Source of the DNA: Dermacentor variabilis
Lineage: Eukaryota; Arthropoda; Arachnida; Ixodida; Ixodidae
Length of the DNA stretch: 64,000 nucleotides
Assembly (NCBI RefSeq): GCF_050947875.1
Contig: NW_027460390.1
Span: forward strand, 1,984,001-2,048,000
Direction of reading: 5' to 3'
Positions 21,324-32,250 of the stretch are shown piece by piece. The notes below the pieces were generated by a model that did not search any database, had not been told where the DNA came from, and saw only the letters and a program-made list of their open reading frames with translations. Position numbers and translations under genes: made by a program. How positions within the stretch are numbered: the stretch's first letter is position 1; each line of letters begins with the position of its first letter.

Positions 21324-23099
21324 TCATTCATTTCATTTTTATTTATTTTTCGTTCTTACGCGAATTGTAGAAAAAACTGTTGGACCCGTAGCCAAAGGCT
21401 AGTGTGGGCCCATACTCTATATACATATATTAGCAGCTACAAAATTCAGTACATGTCTACTTCCTAGTGATCAAATTTAAACAGTTAAGCGATCACACAC
21501 ACGTGCAACCAACAAAAGAATGCAGTAGATGTAGTAACACGTACGTTGACCGCACGTGTTACGAGAGGCTGGTAAGTTAAAATTTATATTTGTTGGATTC
21601 CTTGTATTGCGGTTAGGTATGATGAACAAATCTGGCAACAACGAGTGATTTCCGCGTAGGATGTTGTTAATCAAAATCGCAACTTTCATTTCGGATGCCA
21701 GGAGGAATGATAGAATGCCGAGATGGCTGACTAGCATGGTGCTGTCATGAGGGTTTGTGTAGGTTATGAACGCAAGGCCCTTTTTTGTAACAGAATAAGC
21801 GGATCTACGTAGGTTCACCGCAGTATACGATGTGGCAATGGAAGACAGAAAAGTAGATAATCTTAAGTATGTAAAGAATAAATTCCACTCTACCTTTAAT
21901 TAGTACATTGCAAGCAGGAGCTAATTTCGAGCATATAGTGGATATATGTGGTCTCCACTTTAGGTTGCAATCTAATAACACTCCTAAGTATTTTACGGCG
22001 TCTAACTTTTCTATAGCACCAGCTTCAAGATAAATTTGCGTGCCTGTTGTGTCACGTTCAGAATATCGGGAGTGAAGTACCAAGTATTTAGTTTTATCTC
22101 CGTGTAGTGTTAATTTATTCCACGTACGTAAACCAAGTCGATACGTTTCATAACTTGCAATTTATACTGCTCTGCAATTGATTAAGGGATTTACCTGAAG
22201 ATATTAGTGTGGTATTGTCATCGTAAATAACCGCTTTTGATTATATTAGTGCTGATGGAAGGTCATTAACATGTAACGAGAACAGTATGGGGCCCAAAAT
22301 TGATCCCTGTGGAACACCTGTAACAATAGCGTTATATTGAGAGGAAAAGGGTCCACGACCTGCATATTGCTTACCTCCGATTAAGTAGCTACAAAAGAGG
22401 TTCATAGTAGTTTCGTTAAAACCGTAGACCTGTATTTTTTTAGAAGTACGGTGCTAATCACTGTGTCGAAGGGTTTATTTAAATCTTCATTTAAATCGAT
22501 TGGCTCGGAATCCATGTTGGGAATCTGTTAGAAGCTTGTTTGCGTTTAGGTAGTGTTTTAATTGAGCAGCAATGACCTTCTCAAATACAGTATTTATATT
22601 GCTGACCACAGAGATAAGTCTCTAGCTTCCAGGGTCATTGATGTCACCACCTTTACGCAGAGGAGAAACTCCTCCGATCTTTAAAATGTCAGGGTATGTG
22701 CCTGGGCTCATGGAGTTATTATTTTTGTAAGCACTGGCGCAAGAACATCAATGTCTTCTTTCAAAGCTTTTACGGTAATGTCATCGTAACAAGCAGCTTT
22801 GTAGCAAGGCATGCCATAATATAGTCTAGGTTACAGTATGCTTGTCCACTTGCTCCAAGCAAAACGTACTAGGGATGACCGGGATATTGAAATTGTTCTT
22901 ACTGGCTGGAATACAATCAGCTAACTCTGGACCAATGCTAGTAAAGTATACCTTAAAGGTTTTGGAATATTTGGCATCAACCTGTTCAGGGGTGATTTGC
23001 TTTTTAACCGGCTCATCAATTACACCTCTTACAACCTCCCACATGTTTTTTTAGTATTGCATTGTGCTTGTTACATTAACAAAGTGTTGTATTCTTTTT
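21324..23099 (-). mobile_element. CR1-like LINE-3 inserted in gypsy integrase, copy A
   Basis: The minus strand holds a pre-RT linker (23,044-22,826, 'MWEVVRGVIDEPVKKQITPE'), RT remnants (about 22,700-22,250), and a C-terminal region (22,083-21,477) with 'AVKYLGVLLDCNLKWRPHI'. The tail near 21,325-21,355 is AT-rich. TTTCCGCCT is found at 21,315-21,323 and 23,100-23,108, a 9-bp target duplication, and gypsy sequence continues on both sides. About 80 bp present in copy B are deleted near 22,482. Confidence 0.82.
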
Positions 23100-23108
23100 T
23101 TTCCGCCT

Positions 23109-23470
23109 CCGTATTACGGCCACGACGTGGTGACGTGACATGAACCTGGCCCGTACCGTGTCGTGCGCCAAGTACCCGATGTCACATGTGAAATCACGCC
23201 TCCGATTCCACCACGTCTCGACCCTCCGCCGATGTCGTCCACGTCACCCGCTTCAAGTGATGCCACTCGGTCCATCGAGCGAGCACTGTGACGGCGCATT
23301 CACCGCCGGGGTCCATGTGACCAAGCACAGCCAGAGATGAAGCTTAGCACAGAAGTCGACGACGCTCGATGATGTCGCGCGGACTGGCTTCCATATCGTG
23401 TGCCAGTGAATACTTTGTAAATACCCCGTAAATATAGATTAAACCTCTCTTCTCCCCGCAACAAAACACG
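23109..23470 (+). pseudogene. Gypsy integrase GPY/F end and probable 3' LTR remnant
   Basis: After the LINE-3 target duplication the plus strand reads 'GPYRVVRQVPDVTCEI' (about 23,145-23,195), the GPY/F module that closes Ty3/gypsy integrases. Degraded sequence with an HVT.. motif follows at about 23,310. The stretch to about 23,470 ends in an AT-rich segment plus ctctcttctccccgcaac, which could be the 3' LTR; no second LTR is in view to confirm it. Confidence 0.65.
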
Positions 23471-25139
23471 TTATCCCAGTCCTCCGCATACAGTGTTCTT
23501 AAGGCATGTACGCCTCATGCAATAATGCATGCGGCACAGTTGCCGTAACATCCTAGTGTTTATGGAACTCGTGCGTGCTGCTTTACGCTGCTTGAAATTT
23601 CGCTATGAAGTTATCATGTGTCTGCTATCTTTTTCTGCGCTGTTATTGCTTATAGAATCCTGAAAATACCATAATTGTCGAACTGGCATCCGCAAGAAGG
23701 TAAGAAAACGACGTGAAAGCATTCGGTGTTTGTTAGGTGCTGTCCAACATTAGAACACTGCAAAACATATCCGGGTGCGCAGCAGTTGGCCTTGTCCATC
23801 GACATCGCGGCTTTCAGCTGTCGCTACAGCGTAGCGGCCCGTGATCATAGAGACACTGCAACTGGCGTACTGCGAAGTTTCCTCTTGATTTCAGCCAAGC
23901 TGTACACTATACGCAGAAGTTAACATGCGTATAAAACCCGCGTTCAGTTTACTACATTGTAAAAGGCACCGGTCGCCAAGGGCAGAGACCAAAACAGCTG
24001 ACGTTGGCAGCTGATGGTGGTAGCCACCAGGTAGAATAGGCGACGGAATGTGTCACGTATAGGACACCACCTATTATTTCGCCTTTTCTGATGGGGAAAT
24101 TCGCAATCGTGGAAAATTCGTCGTGCACTTGAGCCAATATAGTCCCTTTTTGATTTTCGCGCTGTTTTTTCCACTCTGAACTGTAAAGAATCCAACGATA
24201 ATTGACAGAACATCCAAAACATATTCTGCATTCATCTTTAGGCGATAAAAAATCAATATTCCGCACTCGTGCCATTGGGTATTTAAATGAAGCCAGCAAG
24301 ACAGCATCTGCGGAGTTGCCGAAAAGTGAAAACCATGCGTAAGATTGTGCTGTTTAAATGTGGACCACACTCTTCCGCCGTCATCATTTGGTACTCGTTT
24401 ACGCTGCCGCACATGTACGGAGGCTGCCCTACAAGGGCTAAGTCATGGATTTATATAAATACAAGTTACGACTATCAATTCGCGCTTGTTAGGAAGTTAG
24501 ACCTTTGTATGATCACTATCGTAAACAAGCTGGACAATCTCGTTACCCACTCAGTCTTCCTTCCATCGGCGGCCCCCCCATGTTGTGTCCTGCGAAAAAA
24601 AAAAAAGAACAAGCGCTATTCACATCATGTAAAATCAGCAATAGAACAAAAAACAAGCTCGGAAGAAAGACTCGTCATTCTTGTGTCTCGTATCTTGCGT
24701 TTTTCTCCGTCCCTGTTCATTTCGCTGTTGCTAATTGTGCACCGATAACGACTTGCCCACTCACCGTTGTCGCAAAGCAAATTTTAATATCGCGCGTATT
24801 TGAGCGCGCGCCTTGACTTCGCGGAAATTCTATTCTTCCTCGTTTTTGGTTCCGTCGCGCAGTCAACCTCGCGCCTCGCGAAGCAATCCCGAGACAGCGT
24901 GCCACGGGGAAGGCGTGCCCACAGAATCGCGGACATGCTCGTGAGAACCACGCGACCCAAGGTCCAGCAGCTTGGCTCCACGGATTTCGCCCATCACTGC
25001 GTTCAAACCTAGAAGCGGCCCAACTACGCGGTGGATGATGCCTGAGGACCTGACTCCACGGCAAAGCTGCAACGGAAGCGTAAGACCCTTACTTCACTCG
25101 CAGCTTCGTCGGTCAAGGGGGCAACGAAAACCTTTCTCA
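23471..25139. other. No recognisable gene
   Basis: Single-copy sequence in this window with only short frames, several of them antisense pairs over GC-rich stretches (24,717-25,160). An A-run lies near 24,596. I see no splice-supported coding region, RNA gene or repeat I can name. Confidence 0.5.
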
Positions 25140-25215
25140 CACGCCGTGGTGGTTTAGCTGCTATATCGCCCCCTGCTTCTCAGCAGAGAGGTCGTGGATT
25201 CGATTTTTCCCTCCA
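25140..25215 (+). mobile_element. Diverged Ruka-like SINE head
   Basis: cgccgtggtggtttagctgc followed by a ctgcttctcagcagagaggt segment and gtggattcgatttttccc matches the A-box to B-box region of the SINE at 12,471-12,708 with many substitutions. The body is not recognisable downstream. Confidence 0.6.
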
Positions 25216-26342
25216 GGTATAGCGTACTATAATGATAGCCGCGTTGCTACTGTCGTACACGCAGAAGATATTTTGGAATAAATGCAAGTGCGAAAAAGAG
25301 AAAATAATCGCAACACCCGTTCTATGTAACAATATATAGCTGAGTATTATATGCACTCGTTCCGTAGACGGTGCTTAAGCATGTTGTCGACCCAAATTCA
25401 CACTGCGGTGAATTAATTAGGCTACAGTTAAACATGAATGAGGCTGGAAATGCAATAACGTGGCCTAGTACCTTTCGAATTGTTCGCGTTTGAATTTATG
25501 CTGTTAGTACCTAAGAATATAGACATGGCTAACGCCAAGAACGTATCCCGTTCCAGCAGGACATGGAAAAACACAGAAATATACCGCATCGTGTGATCTT
25601 TTGCCTTTTTCACTTCACATACACCTATAGCGTACGTGTATATACAACGCAGCCCTATGTATTGACGTAGTGAAAGGCCTAACCGACGATTTGACGCTTC
25701 CTGAATAGATCAGGCATATTCACAGCTAATACCCAAACCTGAAGCTTTACTTACCGGTATTCATTCGGTGTTGAAAATGTTCTTTTATATAGAAAAATGC
25801 AGCTAAGGTTTTGCTTTGGGAAATGACGTTGACATTGTGCTTGAAGAAATGATAGTTTTTGATACTCGCACGACGGTTGTCACAATTCTGCGGCAGTGGA
25901 GCGCAGGCTACGAGACATTCTCTGGCCATCGAAACTGTCCCCGAGAAGGACTACGTAGACATCGCTTTGGTTTTCTGCGGCACATTGCACGATTTCACTC
26001 GCATCCGCGTGGTTCTCGCTCTTCATATTGGTAACGCCAGTGATAGTTGCTAAACTAACGCCTCACTGCCGTAAAATACAGCATCTAAGTAGAGAAGCTG
26101 CACATCGTGATGTCACGAGCACCCCGCCGGCTGCCGTCAGTTTCAGTATAAGCAAGCTAGTTTAAAGAAAAAACTGTATACACGCCAACTTTCTGTAAAT
26201 ATGAGGTGAATATTAGGCTAATTTCGTCGTGTTACTTGGCGTACTTGCTCTTCAAAGAGACACAAACCATGCCTTAGCGATGTGCTATGTGAACAGCAGA
26301 GTGTAGTAACAGCACGACAACTGTTTTCCACAGGTCTGCAAG
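25216..26342. other. No recognisable gene
   Basis: Only short frames and no repeat I can identify. A tgttttccacag splice-acceptor-like sequence at 26,322-26,333 sits just before the pseudogene below and could be its ancestral intron end. Confidence 0.45.
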
Positions 26343-27345
26343 ATGGGACCACGGAGCGGCCGCTTACGAGTGTCCGCTCAGTGCTTGGTCGGCAGCTGTC
26401 CCAGCGGGTGCCGGTCGGTCAACCAGCTCTTCTCCAACCTTCGCTCCGTGCGTAGCATCTTGGGCCATCACCGGGTGGACCTCGACAAGTCCTGCTCGAC
26501 CAGCGCAGTCAATGCGTGCTTCAACCTTGCGCAGCAGACCCTATGGAACAACTTCCTGAGGGTCATCATCATCGAGCTACGCGAAGGACAGCTGGCCCTG
26601 GCTTGCCTGCGCGGACGCGTGGTTCCTTTGGCCTTCGGCAAGCAGCGTAGGCGCTCGTTCATTCTGGTTAAAAGGTCGCTGATGGAGCACCACTCCATCG
26701 AGTTCGTGGAGTTGTGCGAGCCACGCATGTCGCCATGTCGCCAAAGCAGTTCCTGTCACGGGACGGCCTCCAGCTTAGCGAACACCTGAGGTACGACAGG
26801 CTCTGCCACCACCTGCTGGACTACCCGACGTGGGACCTGATGGACGCGCTCCGCTGCAATGTGACCACGCTCGACGCGCTGGAGATGTGGGCGTGAGCAC
26901 TCTGCGCGAGCTGCTAGACAGGTGCGATGCCATGCGCACGCTCGTCTGCCACGAGAACTAGAGCGACGTGCCCGAGGCTCACGCGTTGATGCGCTGATGC
27001 GCGTGCTACGCGGCAGCGCCAGATCCACGTCCAGGAGCTGTTGCCGAGGGCCGACTCCTGCTACGTGCTGGCCGACCTCGTGTCCTGCATCGCAGTCATT
27101 GAGGAGCTCGTCGTGAGCCCCTGTGCGACATGCACGTAGGGGACGCTGCAAGGTTTCGCGGCGTTCTTCATTCTACTCGCCGGGAGGCGCGCGACGCTGG
27201 AGACAATCGAGAAGTACAGCTTTGAAGCGAACGAGTTAGACCTCGGAGACTTCTCCATTGCCCTGAGCGAATTGCTCGGTGGCCTGGCGCATTTCGATGC
27301 TTTTGCAGGTCAGCGCGAGATACTCGCGATTTGGAAGGCGTATTA
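26343..27345 (+). pseudogene. Decayed protein-coding gene, family unrecognised
   Basis: Protein-like composition runs for 1 kb in changing frames. It starts ATG 26,343 'MGPRSGRLRVSAQCLVGSC', then 'SVNACFNLAQQTLWNNFLRV' and 'LALACLRGRVVPLAF' in frame to about 26,720. A shifted frame holds 'LRYDRLCHHLLDYPTWDLMD' to 26,896, another 'STLRELLDRCDAMRTLVC' (about 26,900-26,960), and a last frame reads 'LPRADSCYVLADLVSCIAVI' to 'LETIEKYSFEANELDLGDFS' near 27,230. Leucine-spaced helices recall LRR or F-box-associated repeats, but I cannot assign a family. GC content is higher than in its neighbours. Confidence 0.5.
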
Positions 27346-28429
27346 AAGGGTTTTCTTTTGCTACTTTGGCCACTTTTGATGCATGAGGGATGTCGCACAA
27401 TAAACAATGGGACATACATAGTGACCCAAGTTGTCTATTAGGTTAAGCCTTTACGTATGTGCCGGCTGCGATCATTGCAAGCAGCCTACCCTTGCCACTG
27501 GATATATGCCCGAATGAGATTTGCATGTAAAAAAATTACGAGCAATTAATTACTTGCAGTCAATTGACTTTAACCTCGCTAACTGAACCTCAATACGGCG
27601 CGTATTCCGTCTCCTGCCCACACTCCGCCTTCCTGCTTTGCGAGCTCGAGGAGGCACCGTAGCACCAAGACACCATTCTCGGCTCATCCACCCAGGCATT
27701 CGCTCGCACCTACAGCACACGGGGGGCGACCGGGGTGTTATGGCACTTAGACTTTATGCGGAACGTCACGGCGACGCCGACTGCGAAAATTTGCCCAGCC
27801 TGTCGACCTAATTGTTATTGCAATAAAAGAACGTTTTACAGTTACGCTTGACGACGACGCGTGCGGTCAAATGGTTTCGTTTGCACTCGACTCTGCGTCA
27901 CCCGCGCTCTTTCGCGTTTCAGCAGTTTCGTTATAGCACACTGCTGCGCTGGTTTAACTGGCTTGTGAAACTCGTACAAACTGCAAGTAGCAGAGAACGA
28001 GAGCCATCGCAAAGACCCTCAAAGACCGTATTTATTATTCGGCGCCTGCTTTCCCTTTCTTTCTCGCGCTGTCTGCTCTGAATCAGTCTTTGCTCGATTT
28101 CTGGCCACGCTTTTGCGTTTTTAAACAGAAACCGTATTGCCAGCTGTCGCGCGCCAGTACTTTTACTCACTGACTGCAATAAAAGGCGGTGTTGGTGTAT
28201 GCAATATTCCGACTCCCCGCTCAGTGGCGCGTGATTTGAATTGAGCAATAGAAGTTGGTAAAAGACGATTGAAGCTTTATTGGCACAAAAGTATGTCGAA
28301 CACCGGAGGCACACAAAAGCAAAGGTGCCAATAGTGCTGAGAAAGTTTAATTCTGGGAAATCTTTGTGCGTATTAAAAAAAGTAAGTTAGGAGACTAAGC
28401 AAACTAAGAACAAAATCTTGGTGACGGTT
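27346..28429. other. No recognisable gene
   Basis: Mixed-composition sequence with antisense-paired short frames (27,848-28,314) and no convincing coding or RNA signal. Confidence 0.45.
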
Positions 28430-29057
28430 AATTATTTAAAATTATTTGCACTTAATAAAGGAGATAAATAAAGGATAAATTAATTGAAATAAAAGTGGAT
28501 GAAAAAGCTTCGCATTTCGCGTGTGATGCTCTACCAATTGAGCTACCGCGGCGCCGTGTCCCCATCCACTTTCTTGGGTATTTATGTTTCCTTGTAGAAC
28601 CCTGGGAGTGTTAGCCAGCGCCACCACTCACAGACCTTGACGGCGGGTGTGGAACATCCTTTCTGCCGCAGGCGTCACGAGAACGTGATGTTTTTGGGTG
28701 AAGGCAACCGGTCAATAAACCCACGCATGCTACCTGAAGCAATCAATGTTGCCGGATTCGAGACCCTCGTTACGTAATAAACGAGAAGAAAGGGGGTTAA
28801 TCGAGGGCCCCATTTCTGTTAGTCATATCACAAGAAGTCAACAAACACTGACACCAAGGACAACGTAAGGGAAATTATTTGCGCTTAATAAAGGAGATAA
28901 AGAAACGATAAATTATAGGAAATGAAAGTGGATGAAAAAGCAACTTGCCGCAGGTGGGGAACGATCACACAAGCTTCGCATTTCGCGCGCGATGCTCTAC
29001 CAATTGAGCTACCGGGAAATGCGAAGGTTGTGGGATCGTTCCCCACCTGCGGCAAGT
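28430..29057 (-). mobile_element. tRNA-like SINE cluster: direct repeat and palindrome
   Basis: Two minus-strand tRNA-like heads (ggtagctcaattggtagagc) lie at about 28,545 and 29,010, each followed by the same body (ctttttcatccactttcat type, then an aataaaggagataaa-like run on the plus strand). This gives a direct repeat with a period of about 430-440 bp. The distal head also forms an inverted repeat: acttgccgcaggtggggaac starting at 28,943 mirrors gttccccacctgcggcaagt ending at 29,057. The T-arm-like GTGGG/CCCAC stem and the A-box show tRNA ancestry. It is not a functional tRNA, since the acceptor stem is absent. Confidence 0.7.
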
Positions 29058-29199
29058 GATTGATTTCACTGGGCAATCGCTGGACCATTGAAACAAAAGC
29101 GGTTGAACGTGAGAGAGAAAGCTGAATTGTGCTGACTGTACATGAAGCATAACCTTGACTTAGAGCCCGCACGGCTAGCTTCGAACGTCAACCGCAGTA

Positions 29200-29395
29200 G
29201 TACGTGAGTGTCTATGACGTTGCGCCGCTGAGCTCGAGGTCGCGAGTTTGATCCCGGCCATGGTGGCCATATTCCAATGGGGGCGGAATGGTGAAACGCT
29301 CGTCTACAGTGCAGGAACCCCAGGTGGGCATGCATCATCTAAAGTTGCCTGCTACGCCATGCCTTCCAATAATATAATCAATTTTGCGAGTAAAA
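29200..29395 (+). mobile_element. Diverged Ruka-like SINE
   Basis: gagctcgaggtcgcgagttt, gatcccggccatggtggcc, caatgggggcggaatg and aggaaccccaggtgg follow the order of the SINE at 50,802-51,042 with frequent substitutions. The tail is not clear. Confidence 0.7.
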
Positions 29396-29453
29396 CCGCA
29401 GAATTTTCTTTTAATGTGACTCGCATTCTTCGCTTTCTTGGGATATCTTGAGC

Positions 29454-29547
<94 letters not shown>
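29454..29547. repeat. (CTAT)n microsatellite
   Basis: About 23 near-perfect tetranucleotide units. Confidence 0.98.
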
Positions 29548-29548
<1 letters not shown>

Positions 29549-29561
29549 ACTCGGACACAGC

Positions 29562-29745
29562 TGAGTGAGTGAGTGAGTGAGTGAGTGAGTGAGTGAGTGA
29601 GTGAGTGAGTGAGTGAGTGAGTGAGTGAGTGAGTGAGTGAGTGAGTGAGGAAACTTTATTGCAGGTCCGGCGAGGACGCGAACTCGTCGCGCACCCAAGT
29701 TGTCTACCAGCTTGGGACACCAGGAATTTGCTCGTAGTCGGGAGG
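29562..29745 (-). mobile_element. LINE/SINE 3' end with (CTCA)n tail
   Basis: On the minus strand a short unique segment (29,745-29,650) contains caataaagtttc, including an AATAAA signal, and passes straight into about 22 units of CTCA (29,649-29,562, GAGT on the plus strand). A tetranucleotide tail after a polyadenylation-like signal is how several LINE families here end. The body is too short to assign. Confidence 0.6.
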
Positions 29746-29749
29746 CTGT

Positions 29750-30153
29750 CGTGGCCATTTCATCGTCGTCATTCCAGCTTCGTCATCTGACTCTAGTCAT
29801 GCTTCCCTCGTCACGTCGTCTTCGCCGACAAAGTGGTCAAGCTTGCCTAATAGCTTCGACGACAACGCGCTTGTGGTCGTGATGCCGCCAGGATGGTTGC
29901 TTCTTCACCCTTTCAGCTTTGTCATCCGACTGTCGTCATTTCGTCGGCGCGACGCTGTTGTAACACTGTCTTCATATCTTCGTTGTGATATCGTCATCGA
30001 GATGCCGCTGTGGCCGTTCCGTCATCATTTCTCCAGCTTCGCCATCCGACTTTCTTCATGCCTTCGTCTTCACGCTATCGCCCTAACGCCATCGTTGCCA
30101 TACAGTCGTCGTCATGGAATCGTCACGCCATCGTCGTGGTCGTTCAGTCATAG
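29750..30153. repeat. Degenerate CGTCAT-rich satellite, left of Harbinger
   Basis: Irregular repeats of cgtcgtcat / gtcatcc / ccgtcg type words. The same family and orientation resumes at 34,431-35,195, directly beyond the Harbinger element, and occurs inverted at 36,850-38,215. Long frames across it are a by-product of the simple composition. Confidence 0.75.
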
Positions 30154-30156
30154 TTA

Positions 30157-30280
30157 TACCTCTGTCACACAAGCACGCAAAAACTCTTTTACCTAAGCGG
30201 TCCTTTACCGAGTTGAAAGACCTCTAATTAAAAGGAGTTGCGCTGCAGACACACGGCGCGGGCGATCTCCTTTTATCGTT
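30157..30280 (+). repeat. Harbinger left TIR and subterminal repeat
   Basis: The first 20 bp match the right end with two mismatches. The block aaaggagttgcgctgcagac (about 30,231-30,250) pairs with an inverted caaaggagttgcatccgcag on the right. These ends would be the binding sites of the transposase and the SANT partner, by analogy with studied Harbingers. Confidence 0.85.
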
Positions 30281-30532
30281 TCCTTCCGAACACGCTATGG
30301 AAAGCATGGCGCTAGATTCTGAAACAAAACCAGTTAGAATAAACCAACGTATTTCAATATAGAAATTAGAAACGTACTATAATATGCTTGTTTTAGTGAA
30401 TTTAGATACAGTTTATTCGAAAAGGTTAAATTAAAGAAGATTTAATAAGGTAGCTTCAAGAGTCTTCGCAGAAGTAGCAAATTTTACATGTTCGTCTAGC
30501 AACCTTGGGCCACTGTTTACATCGGAGTCAAC

Positions 30533-32207
30533 ATGGAGGTCGAGAATATGGGGGACTGCACGGACACGAAGGAAAAAGTCGAAATAGCATGCATTTTGGC
30601 AAGGATTCTTGCTGCAGAGAGCGAAGCAGACGCCGCAAAGGCAGTCAAAGACCGTATTAAGCGGCAGTTGCTACTCAACGGGTGTACATTTTATGCCTTG
30701 GCGCTTCCCACGAGAGTCTGCAACCGATCGACGTGGGCTTTCATCCGCCACGAAAAGTGGTTCGAGGAGACTGTGCCTCACCTCGGTGGCCACAACTTCA
30801 AGCAGTCGTTTCGAGTGAACCCCTCAACGTTCCGGTTTCTCGTGGAAAGTCTGCGCCATGTGCTCGAAAAACAAGTTACCAACATGCGTGACCCGATCAC
30901 TGCGGAAAAGCGTGTCGCCATTGGCCTCTACAAATTGTGCTCTTCTGCCGAAGATAGAACTGTGGCAAACCTCTTCGGCGTTGGGCGCTCATCCGTCAAC
31001 GTCATTTACAGAGAGTTTTGCGCAGCTGTTGTCTCTGTGCTCGAAAGTGACTGGATCAGAATGATTACTGAAGAGGAAATGCCTAGGCACATCCAAGAGT
31101 TCGAAGCCGTGTGCGATTTCCCTCAAGCTGTCGGTGCCCTTGATGGCTGCCATTTCCCTATTTCGCCTCCAAAGAAGTACGCCACCGACTACTACAACTA
31201 CAAGGGTTGGTAAGTGGCCACGATTTAACTTATTTCATGTAAGTGTTCTGTTTGGGCCCATTTTTATAGTAGTAAAAAAAAGTAACTGACTGACCCATAT
31301 TTTATTGCTAAGTAAAATGTTATTCAATTTTACCAGCAGCTCTTAAGAAAACGCGTAATTTGGTTCGCAGTCTTGCAGTGTTTAGCAGCGACAATTTTAA
31401 TGCGACGACGAAAAGAGTTCTCCGCAGGACTGCAACTCCTATACGATGTAGAGTACGCTAACAGCGACCGGTTGTGGCATTATGTGAAATAATGTAATCC
31501 GAGCTGCACTCACAGCTATTAATAAAAGCAAACTGTAAAATCGCATCACAGTAACTAAAGGCAGTGAACTCAGCAGTGCCATGCTGCACTAACCTTTATT
31601 CACTTTGCACTTTGTTTTTTCTTGCAGGCACAGTATTATCCTACTAGCATTGGTCGACCACAAGTATCGATTCAGATACTGCAATGTCGGTGCCCCAGGA
31701 CGCTGCCACGACGCACATGTGTTTGGTGTTTCACGGCTGTCGAAGATTGTCAACAGTCCCCTTTTCAAAGCACCTGTTGCCGCAGTGGGTACCACAGCAG
31801 TCCCACCGATAATATTATGCGATCAAGCATTTCCACTAACCCCAAACCTCATGAAGCCATTTGGACACCGAACTGTCATCAGTGAAGCTGAAAGGAATTT
31901 CAACTGTCATTTATCTGGAGCAAGGAGGATAGTTGAAAACGCATTCGGAAGGCTAAAGGCCCGGTTCCGTTTCATTGCGAAAAGAATGGAGTGTTCTGTT
32001 GGCAATGCCCGTTTGGCTATACGAGCATGCTGCGTGCTCAATAACATTTGCGAGCACTTCAACGACAGTGTCCACCCACAGTGGTTAAGTGAGGTGCAGC
32101 AGTCCAATGCTACATTTCCACAGCCATCACGCAGAACAGAAGCTGAAATTGGAAATGCATCCGCCATCAGGACAGCACTTGTGGAATATTACAAGCGAAG
32201 GAACTGA
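30533..32207 (+). CDS. Harbinger transposase (HARBI1-like DDE nuclease), two exons
   Basis: Exon 1 is 30,533-31,209, the intron 31,210-31,627 (GTAAGT...TTGCAG) and exon 2 31,628-32,207, giving 418 aa in frame. Motifs: an N-terminal alpha-helical region, then 'LFGVGRSSVNVIYREFCAAV' (helix-turn-helix, about residue 145-165), 'GALDGCHFPI' (D204), 'GAPGRCHDAHVF' (D254), 'CDQAFPLTP' and 'RRIVENAFGRLKARF' (E329). D204, D254 and E329 are the probable catalytic triad, which cuts at the TIRs and joins into TTA. The frames are open and the junction restores the conserved 'YKGWHSIILLALVD'. The start was chosen at the first ATG of the long frame. Length is usual for the family (about 350-450 aa). Confidence 0.9.
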
Positions 32208-32250
32208 ACGCAAGAGTCCCAAGAATCAGCAACAATTGTGGAACACCATG

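Larger units (their letters stand above)
1..22620 (+). repeat. Segmental duplication, copy A
   Basis: Bases 1 onward match 40,448 onward in the same orientation and order, through every element up to about 22,620, which pairs with the window end at 64,000. The copies differ at roughly 3-8% of positions by eye, plus clean insertions and deletions. A-only insertions lie at 1,349-1,653, 4,207-8,418 and 12,471-12,708. Copy A begins at the window edge, so the true left boundary is outside the window. An uncollapsed-haplotype assembly artefact is an alternative, but the divergence and the 17-kb unrelated spacer argue against it. Confidence 0.93.

Noticed and set aside
24717..25157. Paired sense/antisense frames of up to 115 codons in a GC-rich stretch
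   Set aside because: Open on both strands because of composition; no motif, splice site or paralogue.
28940..29014. Functional tRNA gene
   Set aside because: It has A-box and T-arm-like parts, but no acceptor stem pairing, and it recurs with the same SINE body elsewhere.
28430..29057. CRISPR-like regularly spaced repeats
   Set aside because: Only two units of a SINE-derived sequence and a eukaryotic context; no spacer pattern.
29534..29758. 74-codon minus frame with repeated SLTH
   Set aside because: It is a translation of the (CTCA)n tail.
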